From Tetradesmus obliquus (lineage: Eukaryota > Chlorophyta > Chlorophyceae > Sphaeropleales > Scenedesmaceae): 64,000 nt of DNA. Shown piece after piece: positions 1-11,599 of this stretch. The position numbers and the translations under genes are program-made. How positions within the stretch are numbered: position 1 is the first letter of the stretch; each line of letters opens with the position of its first letter. Below the pieces are notes generated by a model. That model was not told the DNA's origin. It saw only the letters and a list, made by a program, of their open reading frames with translations, and did no database searches. The stretch lies in the NCBI GenBank assembly GCA_030272155.1, contig CP126194.1, positions 6,315,501-6,379,500 on the forward strand, given 5' to 3'.

Positions 1-1
1 G

Positions 2-106
2 CTGGACAAGAGCTACCTCAACAAGGTGGTCATGCGCGAGCGCGGCAGCGGCGGCCTAGGCGGGCTGGGCTCGGCAGTGGATGCAGACCTGGTGTTTGGC
101 GCGTGA
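2..106 (+). CDS. C-terminal end of an unidentified protein (partial, 34 codons)
   Basis: An open frame enters from the left edge and stops at TGA 104-106. It begins LDKSYLNKVV and ends DADLVFGA. I do not recognise the family. It is taken as real because codon choice is GC-rich like the other genes, because the sequence after it is G+T-rich on this strand (a 3' UTR style here), and because a TGTAA poly(A)-type signal lies at 345-349. The coding end is repeated in degenerate form twice just downstream. The rest of the gene is outside the window, so product and exon structure are unknown. Confidence 0.55.
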   Translation: MDKSYLNKVVMRERGSGGLGGLGSAVDADLVFGA

Positions 107-337
107 GCTGCACCGCTGGCGTCAGCGCACGCAGGCAGCTATACATGCGACGGCAGCAGCTGCTTGGGCTTGCTAGGGCGGGCAGCAGTGGATGCAGTGG
201 ATGCAGACCTGGTGGTCGGCGCGTGAGCTGCACCGATGGCTGGGTGCATGCGCTGGCGCTCGCACACGTTGTTGCTGCTTGGTTGGGCGGGCTGGGCTCG
301 GCAGTGGATGCATACTTGGTGTTTTGTGCGTGAGGTG
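57..337 (+). repeat. Three degenerate tandem copies of the stop-codon end of the first gene
   Basis: The stretch around GGATGCAGACCTGG (near 79) with the following GCGTGAG stop context recurs near 199 and 306, spaced about 120 and 107 bp. The third copy reads GTTTTGTGCGTGAGG. The copies lie in the 3' UTR, so only the first is coding in the model given. This is the same edge-duplication habit seen at splice junctions elsewhere in the window. Confidence 0.75.
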
Positions 338-3300
338 CGCTAGGTGTAAACAGTGGTGGGTTTGTGCCTGCTGTGGCGGCTGCTGCATGCTGGTGCTGCT
401 GGCTTGGGCTTGTGCGCGTGGCGCAGCCTCTGCAGCAGCCAGTGACAGTGCGGCGCGGCGGCAGTGGCTGCGTGCCGGCGGCGCCGCCTGCTGCACACTG
501 GCGCTGCTGGCGTGCATTTATCGCATGGGGCGGTTCAGTCCAGCAGCCACTGGCGTGTGCGGCTGGCGTGACTGCATGTGCTGGCAGCAGCCAGTATAGT
601 ACGCTGCGGGCTGAGCTGGCGGTGCTGCATCTGCTGGCCGTTCAATATTGGCTATGCACTGAGGCCGTTTTGGGAGCTGTGTGCGCTTTAATGGGCGGAG
701 CTGACGTGCGGCATGTACGAACAGCACAGAGCAGCCGTGCAGTATGCACAGGGAGCAGGTCATCGGGTGCACAGCAAGACTGGCCGCGGCTGCTGGCAAA
801 ATGCTGCACATATGTACAGCTGATGTGCGGCACTTCTGCTGTGTCACCGCCTGGCACGCTGTGAGTACCTCCGCATGTCATGTGCCAGCTGTGGTCGTGT
901 GTTGCCAACACAGCACGGTGCTGAGTTTGCTTGATTTCAAAGAGCATCAGGCCCTTGCTGTTGAGCTCATGGCGGGAGGCACACGAGTCAGGGATGCAGC
1001 GCAGTGTCAGGGGCGCCTGACTGCTTTGGTAAGGGCAAGAGCTACGCGCTTCACACATGTTGTTTCTGTACAGACAGCGAGCCGCCACCACATAGCTTGA
1101 AGACGATTGAGAGGCGCTAATGGCGCCTGTAGTACAAGCCTGGCGACGTTACACTTGCCGTCCACAGCAGCTGCAAGATAGCAAGCTGTGTGTGAATGCA
1201 GCGCTGTCACTGGCTCGATGATAGCATGCACAAAGTTTTTGTGTCGAGCACATGCAAGCAATAACAGCACCGAGTACTTGTGAGCACATTCTTAGCGTAT
1301 GTACTTGCCAGTGCAGCAAACACTGGGGGAGCACCTACCCTAAAGCCAGAAGCCAGGCTATATGTACTTCTGCAGTTGCAGAAGAACGCAATGCATGCAC
1401 ACGTTGTACGCGTGAAACACGGCAACCCCCGCCACCCACTGCTCAAACATCACCAAATCCCGGCTGTGGCTCCCCTATGTGCAGGCCTACAGGATGCCAC
1501 TACTGCAAAAATGCCACATTCGCTGATACAGATGCACAATGAATGCACAAATCCTGCCTGCACAGAGGGAGCAAACCAAAGAAACCCTAGCCGAACACTC
1601 ACAAAACTGCTGCGCCGCCAAGGCCCAGCCAACGCATGTGAACCTGCAAGCCAGATGGGTTTGCGCATGTGACGGTAGCCACCTACAAAACACACAAGGA
1701 CGTCTCAGAACAGTGATGCATGCACCAAGTATGTAACAGAGCCCCACGCGCAGACATCGCACAGCTCTTGTATGTCAAAGGTGCAAGCAGTGACCGTAGC
1801 AGCCGCAACACATGCACACGAATGCTGACAGCCGACCCTTTGCTCACTGGCAGCGCCTGACATAGCTGCCAAAGCCCGGCAGCAGGGGCACCATATGCGA
1901 CAGTAGCTGCACAACACTACGCATTGGGCAACCCTGGTCAGCTGCAGCCAACCCTTGCAAGACCTTGGGAGCTCACCAGTATATGCAGGCACATAGCCTG
2001 CTGCTGGACCATGCCATGGCAGCAGACGCAGCACCGCCACTCAACACACCCGGTGCAGGCAGCAGCACACTGGCCAACACAGCTTACACAGCTGCCGGCG
2101 CCCACTGGCGCAAAGATCGCACCGCAGAGAGAACAGCCACGCCACAAACGCTTTCCCAGTTTGACGGCATACAAAAGCACACTGGCAATGCATGCGCACA
2201 CACCTGGGTTGCGTGCCTGTCTGTCTCCCGCCAAGTTATCAATGGGCCACAGCCACTGCCAACACCGCTCCACTACTCACCACACCAGCCCACCTACTGA
2301 GCACATGAGCAACATGATGATGAAGCACACTGTTGGAGGCTGTGGATGTGCCATTGCCAGGAGTCATCGCTGTGCTGCGTGCAATGACCCAAAGCAAGCT
2401 GACCCTCACTCTCCACGTGGCAACACTTCCCTGACACAGCACACCACCCTACGCAGCCGCAAGCAGCCCCTGCCATTGACACCTTGCATGAAGGTGACAC
2501 CCGATCCATGCGTGCTTGCAACGCGCAACCCTGCTGTCACATCCAATAGTGCTGCTTGGACTGGTAACACGAGCTGCGTCAGTCCTCACAGGGCGCAGTC
2601 ACTCAGTGCTTGCAGGCATGCCATACTATGCAACTGAATTTGGAGGGGCTGTGCGCTGCTGCATGCCTTTGCAGCATGTGAATGCGTATGCCAGCCACGC
2701 TGCGCAAGCTGCGAATGTCCAACAGCAGCACCGCCAGCAGCAAGGTGCTGAGCAGCCAATCACCTGTTGTCTTGTGAGGATGTGTACGCGATGTGTTAGT
2801 AGCTCACTGCATGACAATTGGTATGTGGCTGCCACTTCACTGCACTAGCCGCTGCACAGACACATGCAGTCAACAAGTCCACAGCTGCCCAGCAAGTGCC
2901 ACCTTGACCGTGTGGAACTGCAGGTTGCAGGCTGCTACTGAAGCAGCATCCCTAACTAGCTGGAGCAAGCAGAACTGCTGGCTGGCTGGCAATTAACTCT
3001 GGCAAACCTACGCACAGCCTGCGTACACCCATGCCTGCCTGCAATGCACATCCCAGCAAATACGTAGTTGCCACACTGAAGCAACCTTCGCTGCCAGCAG
3101 CAGCTGGACTACACCGAAGGAAAATCTAGCAAGGGAGCCTGCCATACTGCGTACATGTTAAGCTAGTCCAGTCTGCAATGAATTCATCATCCTAATAAGT
3201 GGCCTGAAACCTAATACATCAGCGGTCGCAGCCCCCATACTCTCACAAAGCCACCAGTAACACACGTCGCTGTAACAGGTGCCTTCTGCTGTAGCTGTAG

Positions 3301-4924
3301 CCACCGGCACAGACAGCCGTGACTTTAACAGCAAACACACATACACACACAGAGCACAACAGCATGTCCAAGCTATGCATAGACACAACGGCGCAAGGTG
3401 CTGCGCTCAAGGAAGCTGGCCAGCAGGTGCCTGCAAAGCACCAACTGTCACAACCTGGTGCGCTGAAGTGCACCTGGGGCAGCAGCCGATGCTGCAGAGG
3501 CACACGTACACCTGGCACGCCTCTTACAGCTGAAACAGGCGCTCACTACAACAAGCAGGCGCCAACAAACAACACAACACACCAATATATGCAAGCCTTG
3601 GCATGGCGGACCCCACCTGCTGCCAAGTGCAGCGAGTTGCACGTAATCATGACAGCAGGTCGCCACACCCACACACTGTTGCCATGGAAACACACTTGCA
3701 AGCTGCGGAAGGCAGCAATGCATCTCATCGTGCAGCAGTGCTGCTGCACGCCGTATTCAGCAACAATGCCAGCTGCAGAGCTTGTCCTGCTGCTGCTGCA
3801 TGGGAACATCTCCTGCCCCCTCCCTTCCAGCAGCACTCTTGTATTCTCGCATGCCTAACTCTTGCATTGCCACTTGCCTGGACTGGAGGCCCGCGTGTCA
3901 ACCCCGAGCAGTGCTGCATTTTGCTGCAAACACAATGCACAGCCCATGCCGGACAGCTGGCAGTAGCAGGCGACAGTGCTAGGGCCTGCCACCCATCCAC
4001 GCGCGCCTACTCGTGCTGGATTTGTGCAGCCCGCCGCCCACCCGCCTCCAGCAAGAGAGGCCTACACCAACCCATGTGCTAGGTGCGGCCTGCCATGGGA
4101 TGCAAGCAACTGAAGTATATGTCAACAAGCAAGGAAGGAGAGCCATTGCCGCTGCTGCTGTGGCTGCACGCCCAGCCACTAGAAAACCCCCGCCACACAT
4201 GGAAAGTAACATGCACAGAGCGCGTTACCGCTACCTGCGTTCGCTAGCTTGCAGTTGATGCCTGCAGCAACAGAAGCGGAGGAGCATTGCATGTCCAGCC
4301 GCACACAGCATGCCACTGCACGCCCACGCTACCAACAGCACTGCGCAACGCCTTGCCTGCATCCATCCTGTGTCAGCTGCTGTGTATGTGTCCAGCACTG
4401 CGCTACTGTAGCTGTGAACTGCAGCTTTCACAGCTGTGAATGGAGGCACAGAGCCCTAGCCAAAAAGCGTCCCACCCCCACAATGCTGTAACTGTTGATG
4501 GCAAGTATGTGCTTGATTGCCTACCTAGCTCTGGCACCAGTGAACCCGTACGGAAACACTTGCCTGGCATGCCACACAGTACCAGGTCAGTCGCAACTAA
4601 CTTGACTCACAATGCAGCACTGGCCGCAGCAAACATCTACTCGGGTTGCGCGGTCCTGCAACACCAAACATGCTGCCAAGCACGGCTGGACTGCCCTGCT
4701 ACCCTTCATTACAACACATGCACGCGTGCTCAAACAAACACACCACACACATATCATAACACTTGAGACAGATTCTTCCCAGCTCATCACCTACTACCTC
4801 AGCCAACCCTGCCTTAAAAGCAGACACTTACATACAACTGCCAAAGCCATCAAGCACGTTCTTGCAGCTGCAAACCAAGCGTTAAATATGGAAACCCTGC
4901 TGCCGCAGCTGTCCTGCCAGCCCC
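107..4924. other. Gene-poor 4.8 kb: two facing 3' flanks, no recognisable gene
   Basis: I find no frame here with exon-like codon use on either strand; the longest frames are low-complexity Cys/His/Ala strings. Base composition switches near 1.2-1.3 kb: to the left the + strand is G+T-rich, to the right it is A+C-rich. Sense strands of transcribed non-coding DNA are G+T-rich elsewhere in the window. That suggests a long + strand 3' UTR on the left and - strand transcription on the right, either a very long 3' UTR of the next gene or a non-coding RNA. TTACA at 4828-4832, which is TGTAA on the - strand, is a good poly(A) signal about 95 nt past that gene's stop, so much of the stretch may lie beyond it. 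Confidence 0.5.
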
Positions 4925-7529
4925 TCACAGCACCTTGCCCCCCTCGCTGGTGACCTTGTAGTGCATCGGCAGGTGCTGCTTGGTCAGCACTGCCGCAAGG
5001 TTCATCACCTCGCTGCCTGTGCTGGGACCCCCAGGGCCGCTGGCAGGCCCCACATAGCCGCCGGAGATGTGCAGGTGCCTGTCCCTGTGGCGCCGCCACT
5101 CCATGATGCCGCCACCCACCACCTCGATCGCCTCCGCACACACGTCGTGCGCAGCGCACGCAGCCATCATCTGCAGCGGCAGCGGCAGCAGCAGCAGGAG
5201 GGGGCGTGAGGGGGGGAGACGAGGCACGCGTTGAGACGCAGCGAGTGCACCCATGCGGCAGCTGATGCGGCAGGTTGAACCATGCACGCCGCTGCTCGTG
5301 TCACTTCCTGCTGAGCACCCATATCGTAGGCGCACTGCCACGTCCCCAAACCCCCAATCTCAACCCCACCACGACCACACCCCAATACACAAAACCCCTT
5401 CACACCCCGCAAAACATCACAGCGCGCACCTGGCGGTGCAGGCCCTCCACGATCTTGGCGTCACTCGCGTAGTTGGCGCCGCGCACCAGCAGCTTCTGGC
5501 GCCCCGCGCGGTCGCGCAGCCGCAGCAGCAGGAACTTGTAGCTGCCCCAGTCGTCCACCTCAGCGCTCTCCAGCAGCGCCCCCACCCACAGCTCGCCCGC
5601 CTGCACAGACTGCACCTCACGCCACCTGCAGCACGGCAGCAGCAGCATAAAGGCACCAGAAGCGTGAGAGGCAGGGCTAGCTGCAGCAAAAACGCAGGGG
5701 CTGCTGGAAGCAGGTGTAAGACGCACCGCACGCATTGCGATGCATGTGCTTGCTAAATGCACAATGCACGCCACGATGGTGCAGCCGGCAGCAGCAGCGC
5801 AGATACGCCCGGCTCACCGCTGCGTGACAACCTTGTTGATGTCGCTCTGCGCCGCCAGCAGCTGCGCCGCGCGCTTCGTGATGCCCGTCACCTGCTGCGT
5901 GGCCTCGCCGCCGCCCCGGTCGGCGCCATGCCGCCCATGCTGGTGGTGCCCCGCATACTGCTGCCCAGGCACGCCTGCTGAGCTGGCCTCCCGGCTCAGG
6001 CAGCCGCTGCCCAGCATGTCGCTGCCAGTGCTCTGCAGCAGCCCGCCCCTGCTGCCATGCGCAGAGAAGGACTCATCCACAAGCAGCTCCGCACTCAGCA
6101 GCGAAGGGGTCCCCAGCGTGCCCAGCAGCCGCGAGTCGGATGCAGGATCTATGGATGCGGCGCGCGCCAGGTGCCAGTTCTCGCCGCATGCCGCGAGGTA
6201 CTGCAGCGCCTCCTCCATGCCGCCATCACCCACGCTGGCATGCTCAGCGTGCTCAGCCGGCGGCCGCGTCTGCTCAGCCTGCCAGCGCTTAGCGAAGCGC
6301 CAGCGCCACGCTGCCTGCTGCACTGCTTCCTCCTCATCATCAGTGCCGAAGCTGCAGCGGCTGCCGCGCTGCGCGACGACAGCATCCTCCACAGCAGCTG
6401 CTGCTGCTGCCGCTGCCGCTGCAAGTGCGGCCGCATTGCCGCCGTGCACCTGCGCAAGCTGTCCTACCTCTGCTGCTGGTGCTGCTGTGGTGGCTGCGTC
6501 GACACCGTCGGCATCGCCATTTGCTGCTGCTGCTGCTGCACCGCCTGACCCCTTTGAGGCCTTGGAGCCGTTGGAGCCTCTGCTGCTGTGGCCAGAGCTA
6601 CCATTGGATGGCCAGCGCCCGTTTGCAGGAATCGGCTGCGCTACAGAGGTGCCTGGCATGGCAGCGGCCTGCTGCGCCGCAGCTGCTGCACCGTCTGCTT
6701 TTTGGAGGGCCTTATTCAAGGGCATGATGAACTGCCGCTGCGCCCAGGTGCCCAGCACATATGGCGCCGGGCCCTGCTGCTGCTGCTGCTGTTGCATACT
6801 GCTGTCCAACTGTTCGGCAAAGAGCGTCTGCTGGTCTTCCTGCGGCATTGGCACTGCTTTGCTGCCAGTGTTGCTGCTGTTGGTCAGGGTGTTGCTGTTC
6901 TGCTGTGGCACCACGAGTATGCTTCCATCATCTACAGTTGGCAGCAGATGCCGCTGCTGTTGACCAGCTTGCTGCTGCGATCTAATGAGCAGCAGCTGCT
7001 GCTGTTGCTGCTGTTGCTGTGCCATCGCTGCTGCTACTGCATGTCTCTGGTAGGATCCCAGTGCGGAAGCCGTCTGAATGCCTGTGGCAAGGCCATTCAG
7101 CAGTGGGACACTGTCCAAGGGGTCTGCTGTTGCCTTGGCCTGCCTGCTGCTGTTCAGCCGCAGCTGTGGAGGTGAGTCACTCACACCAAACCTGCAAAAG
7201 ACGAACGTCACAGCCCCAGGAGCATGGCTGTCAGCAGGAGCAGAATGCACGCTGGAGGGCTGCTGGTGGCACGCCCAGCCAACTCCCAACACGTGAGGCA
7301 GGACAGCCACCCGCCGGACTCACCAGATGTTGTCCCACAGGTCCAAAATCTCTTCGTCATGCTCCGTAGCAGCTGGAACGGGCACTCCTTGCGCCTGGCT
7401 ACGCCTAGGAGGCGAGTTGCTGAAGAGTGAAAGCACCGAGTCCGGTGATGAATGGTTGCTGTGACTCCCTGCCGGGCCAGCCTGTGAGCTGCTCTTGACT
7501 GGCGCTGGAGCACGCATGTAGCGAGCCAT
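4925..7529 (-). CDS. Large protein with C-terminal PHPT1/Janus-like domain
   Basis: Exons from the start codon: 7324-7529, 5818-7191, 5430-5625, 4925-5170; 673 residues, all phases joining. Residues 1-540 are low complexity (Gln, Ala, Ser tracts) and I recognise no domain there. Residues about 550-665 resemble the 14-kDa phosphohistidine phosphatase/Janus-Ocnus family: GSYKFLLLRL, then LVRG, then GGG at the start of the second half, RHLHISGGYVGPA and a final HYKVT. In that family a histidine after the KEIVRG-type motif acts as catalyst. Here the corresponding stretch is ANYASDAKIVE and has no histidine, so phosphatase activity is doubtful. The usual family protein is about 125 residues; a 540-residue extension is unusual. 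The start is the ATG opening MARYMRAP; no better upstream ATG is in frame. The gene is head-to-head with the pyrophosphatase gene. Exon structure is solid; the family call is moderate. Confidence 0.65.
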
Positions 7530-8032
7530 GATGCTCTGCCCCACGACCCTTGGCAGCTAGAATTCCGGCCAGCGTGTCTCTGGTTGCAGCAGCATGGGTG
7601 AGGCGCGATTCTCGACCACACTCAACACCCTACTGAATTAAAAACAACAACAGACGCACACGTGCGGGTGCTTGACGCACGTCTGCTTGCTCGCTTGCTC
7701 TCAACCTATCAGCTCTGTCATGAAGTGCTTGCGGTCACGCATTCGACTTAAACCATGCTGTTGCGAGGACTGTGTTGGAATAGACGCCGGAAACAGTAGG
7801 TGTCACTCTGTAGGTCAGTGGGTCTCAGTCGGAATGAATCCAAGCCCCCGGTGCACGTCGATCTGAGACTTCAGCAGTCTCCTCGGTTGCAGGGCATTCT
7901 GAAAAAGCTATTCAACATTGCTGGTCATAGCTGTTGCAGCTTCGCCCGCCACCCAAATATTCTGTCAGCCAACTACTGTGCAAACTGTCTTCCTTTCATT
8001 CCAAGTTTAAAGGGCTCCTGAAGTATTGGAGA
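7530..8032. promoter_or_regulatory. Shared divergent promoter region
   Basis: About 500 bp separates the start codons of the Janus-like gene (-) and the pyrophosphatase gene (+). No coding frame is convincing. The stretch is less GC-rich than the genes and should hold both 5' UTRs and both promoters. I see no clear TATA box. Confidence 0.5.
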
Positions 8033-11000
8033 ATGGAGGGCCCAATTGACCAGGTGAGAGCTGCCTTGTGTGATGAGTTGGTCAACCAATCGTTGGCAGG
8101 ACGGGTGTGCAGCCCTAATCACTCCGCCCGCAAGTCTAGGTTGATCTGAGAAGGTCATGTGATGTTATGTTAATTCAGAACTTGCGTTGGTCAGCACAGA
8201 AACACAGTGCACCAGGCAAAGCAGGATGTCCAGGTGGCGCTGATGGACGCTGCTGTGCTGCGCTGTGCACAGGTTGATGCTGTGCCTGCTGAGGAGCAGT
8301 CAGCTGTGCAGGAGGTATGCAGCTAGCACAATACGTCGGTGTGGCACATCGCGTTAACACCAGCCACGGCTTGCGCAGTGCATCTGCTAAAGGCTGACAG
8401 CTTCAGGGTGCAGCAACTGACCAACTGCTGGCTGCCCGGTGTGCTGTGCAGGAAGTGGCAGCAGCGCCAGTGCTGAACGGCAGCGCAGCAGCAGCAGCAG
8501 CTGTGGAGCAGCCAGGTGAGGGTACACTGAGCCTACGGGCAGCACTGGCGGCTGGCTGGCATTGCAGCTGCTTGTTGCAGTGTCAGTGTCACCCAGCGAC
8601 ACGTCCCACAGCGTCAGGGCAATGCCCAAAGCAACTGTCAGCCGTGTCTGCCATCAGCTATGTTATCAGCAGTGAGCGTGCAGCCCCTCTGCTGGGCTCT
8701 GTTCAAAGCTCTTCCGTCACCCACACCCCTCACCTTCCTCACATGTGGTCCCACGCTCACGCCATCATGCTGCCCTGCACTGCTGCACACCTGCAGCAGC
8801 AGCGCCAGCAGCGCCAGCAGCAGCCGACCCCCCGCGGACGCTGTACCGTGCGCCCAGCCGGGACAACCTGTCTGGCGGCGGCAGCAGCACCGGCATGGTG
8901 CGCGTGCCCAGCAACAGCAACCTGGAGGTGGTGGAAGTGCGCGGCGTGGCGGCACACCCCTGGTGCGTTGCTGTTGTACAGTTGTGCAGGTGCAGAAAGC
9001 AAGCGCACGGGCTTGCGTGCTGCGCTGTTGGTATGCCACATCACCATTCCATCAGCACAGCAGAGGCTATTGCCATTGCAGATTAGATATTCGGCAGGTT
9101 TCGTAAGCCTTTTCAACAGGACCTCAGCAACACTCAGAGGGCCCGCAGCATGCGGCACGCTCAGAGCAGTGTGCCAACGCATTTGGTGACTGCACTTGCT
9201 TCTCTCAACAGGCGCCTGCCTCGCTTTTCGGTCTGCTTCGTGCACTTGCTGACTCGGCTTGAACTGCTGCTGCTGCTACTGCTGCTGCTGCCAGGCATGA
9301 CGTGCCAGTGGGTGACAAGGCACCTGAGGTGGTCAACTGCATCATTGAGATCCCAGCAGTGAGTGGCCGTGCTGACTCAGCAGCAGCAGCAGCAGCAGCA
9401 GCTGTCGCCTGCCAGACGCTGAGCACCCTAGCACTGGCACATGCTGCTGCAGCCTGCTGCGCCGGCACCCCAATGCTTGGAAGCTGCACAAGCACGTCAA
9501 ACAACGGGTTGCCTTCTGAAGCATTGTGTGCTTTCATTCCTCTGCGCTGACGCTCGCATCTTCACAGCCTGCTCTGCCCTGCTAACACACTTCCTGCGTT
9601 CTGTTCATGCAGAACTTCAAGGTCGAGTACGAGCTGGACAACCTGCACCCCTGTGTTTCCGACTTTCATGCACTTGTCCCTCCTGCTTTTCTCTCCTGCG
9701 CAGAACTCCAAGGTCAAGTACGAGCTGGACAAGGACACGGGCATGCTGTATGTGGACCGTGTGCTGGCCAGCAGCGTGCGCTACCCACACAACTACGGCT
9801 TCATCCCGCAGACGCTCTGCGAGGTGCGCCGCGCTGCGCTGCGCTGTGTGTGTGCTTTCGTGCTGTTGGAACGTCGCTGCGCATAAGTTGAACGGGCAGT
9901 ACGCATGGCCTACGGTGTTGATTGAGGTGTTGTGAGGTTGGCAATGTTGTGCATGGAGAGAGATGCCGCTGCAGCTGCAATGGTGGCCGCTGATTGGAGC
10001 GCAAGGGCAAGCCCAGCGCTTGTCTATGCATGATGCAGTGGAGCAGCACTGCGTTCCTATTTCAAGGGCACCTGCAGGATCAGCTGCGTTGCCAAACTGC
10101 TCTGCCGTCTAGTCGTACCATGCCGCTGTTGCCCATGTACATGTAGCAGTGGGGGCAGGTGATAACTGATGTGCTGCGTGCCGCGCCATTGTGTTGCTGC
10201 TTGCAGGACAACGACCCTCTGGACGTGCTGGTGGTCATGCAGAGCCAGGTGGCGCCCTTCAGCCTCATGCAGGTGCGGCAGGCTTTGTGGGTTGAGTGCT
10301 GGGGGGTTGCACAGCACAACAGCACATGCATGGCAGCATACACATAGCAGCACATGCAAAGCTTCAGCCTCATGCAGGTGCGGCGGGTTGGGACAGCACG
10401 GGCACATCAGCACATGCAAAGGTCTGAGGAGACATGGCAGCAAATTTGTGCCGCTTCTTATTGTGCAGCACATATCCTTGGCAGGTGTGCGTGCCGTGCT
10501 CCTGCACTGCAAATGTTGTGCAGCACACCTGCTTGGCAGCTGTGCGTGCCGTGCTCCTGCAATGCACATGTTGTGCAGCACACCTCCTTGGCAAATTTCC
10601 AGATGCCGGTTGTTCTGTTGATAGCTGCTGGCGTGGAAGTTGTTCCTCAGCTATAAGCCTATCCGTTTGCACGGTAAGCTCATCTTTTGACGCAGCGCTT
10701 CTGCTAGGTCTTGCATCACCTCACTGCTGCTGCTGCCGCTGCTGCTGCCGTTGCTGCTGCCGCTGCTGCTGCTGCTGCTGCCGCAGGTGAAGCCCATCGG
10801 TGTGCTGCAGATGCTGGACCAGGGCGAGCGTGATGACAAGATCATTGCTGTGCACTGCCACGACCCCAGCTACCGCAACTTCAACGACATCAGTGAGCTG
10901 CCCAGCCACCGCCTGGCGGAGATCCGCAGCTTCTTCGAGGACTACAAGAAGAACGAGCACAAGGTGCGGCGCGGATGTGCTTAGTTGTAAGGATGTTTGG

Positions 11001-11599
11001 GGGGCAAGGGTGTGTCTGTGTGTGTGAGGGTTGAGAGGACTACAAGAACAACGAGCACAATGTGCAGGGCTGGCTACAAAGGGTTGGTTGGCTGGCTGGT
11101 TGGACAGTGGGTCGGTTGGTTGGAGAAGGGTTGAGGATCCAACAGTTTGGTGCAAGAGTTTTGCGGCTTCCATGAGATCTACAGTGAGCATACGGTGGGG
11201 GAGGGGTTCGATTTTAGTGGTTGCACCCTCCCCCCCCTTCCTGTACCAAGCCTCGCCCAAGACTACTGCTGTTGGTTTGGCTCTCACTTACCTTCTCCCA
11301 ACCACTGTAGTGTACTGCTGCTGCTGCCGCTATCACTGCTGTTACTGCCTCTCGCCGCCGTAGGAGGTGCGTGTGGATGAGATCCTGGGCGTGGTCTCAG
11401 CTGCCTCCTCTCAAACAATGTGGTGTGGCTGCTGCCGCTGCTGCCGCTGCTGCTGCTGCTGCTGCTGCTGCCATCACCACCGCAGGAGGTGCGTGTGGAT
11501 GAGATCCTGGGTGCTGAGGAGGCCGCCAAGGTCATTGAGGAGGCCATCCAGCTGTACGTGGACAACTACGTGCCCAAGAAGTACCGCGTGAACAAGTAA
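8033..11599 (+). CDS. PPA: Soluble inorganic pyrophosphatase, family I (plant/bacterial type)
   Basis: Hydrolyses pyrophosphate to two phosphates, pulling biosynthetic reactions forward. Exons: 8033-8053, 8195-8314, 8452-8515, 8797-8962, 9295-9358, 9704-9823, 10207-10272, 10787-10963, 11486-11599; 303 residues with all phases consistent. The catalytic domain is about residues 119-303: [29 protein letters not shown], the signature [18 protein letters not shown] and [11 protein letters not shown]. The metal- and phosphate-binding Lys, Glu, Asp, Arg and Tyr of the family are all present. Plant cytosolic forms carry the same VAAHPWHD opening. The first 115 or so residues are Ala-rich and unconserved; they could be a targeting extension, though they do not look like a standard transit peptide. 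The start ATG (MEGPIDQ) and exons 2-3 are less certain than exons 4-9. Introns 5, 7 and 8 contain copies of neighbouring exon edges. Confidence 0.92.
9613..9645 (+). repeat. Echo of pyrophosphatase exon 6 start in intron 5
   Basis: An AG acceptor at 9611-9612 is followed by about 30 nt nearly identical to the true exon 6 start at 9704, 91 bp downstream. Translated it reads [10 protein letters not shown] against the real [10 protein letters not shown], so the first lysine of KYELDK is replaced by glutamate. If spliced in place of the true exon the enzyme would lose much of its active site. Confidence 0.85.
10363..10390 (+). repeat. Echo of pyrophosphatase exon 7 end in intron 7
   Basis: TTCAGCCTCATGCAGGTGCG, the exon 7 end plus donor first seen at 10258, is repeated 105 bp downstream with the GT donor intact. 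A second usable donor is therefore present in the intron. Confidence 0.85.
10461..10595 (+). repeat. 55-bp tandem repeat in pyrophosphatase intron 7
   Basis: TTGTGCAGCACA recurs at 10461, 10516 and 10571, with the intervening GTGCGTGCCGTGCTCCTGCA conserved. About 2.5 units. No exon similarity. Confidence 0.8.
11035..11062 (+). repeat. Echo of pyrophosphatase exon 8 end in intron 8
   Basis: GAGGACTACAAGAACAACGA and the following GCACAAT|GTGC copy the exon 8 end at 10937-10966, displaced by 98 bp. The GT is kept but the last exon base is changed from G to T. Confidence 0.8.
11364..11390 (+). repeat. Echo of pyrophosphatase exon 9 start in intron 8
   Basis: TAG|GAGGTGCGTGTGGATGAG repeats the acceptor and first 27 nt of exon 9 (true start 11486), 122 bp upstream. 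It encodes EVRVDEILG and then diverges. The AG acceptor is retained. Confidence 0.85.

Noticed and set aside
1924..2637. 237-codon + strand frame in the gene-poor region
   Set aside because: Starts in A+C-rich sequence, is a His/Thr/Pro/Cys jumble, and the strand skew predicts transcription from the other strand.
5740..6963. 407-codon + strand open frame
   Set aside because: It is antisense to exon 2 of the Janus-like gene, whose four exons join in phase. The frame is open because GCA/CTG repeats have no stops on either strand.
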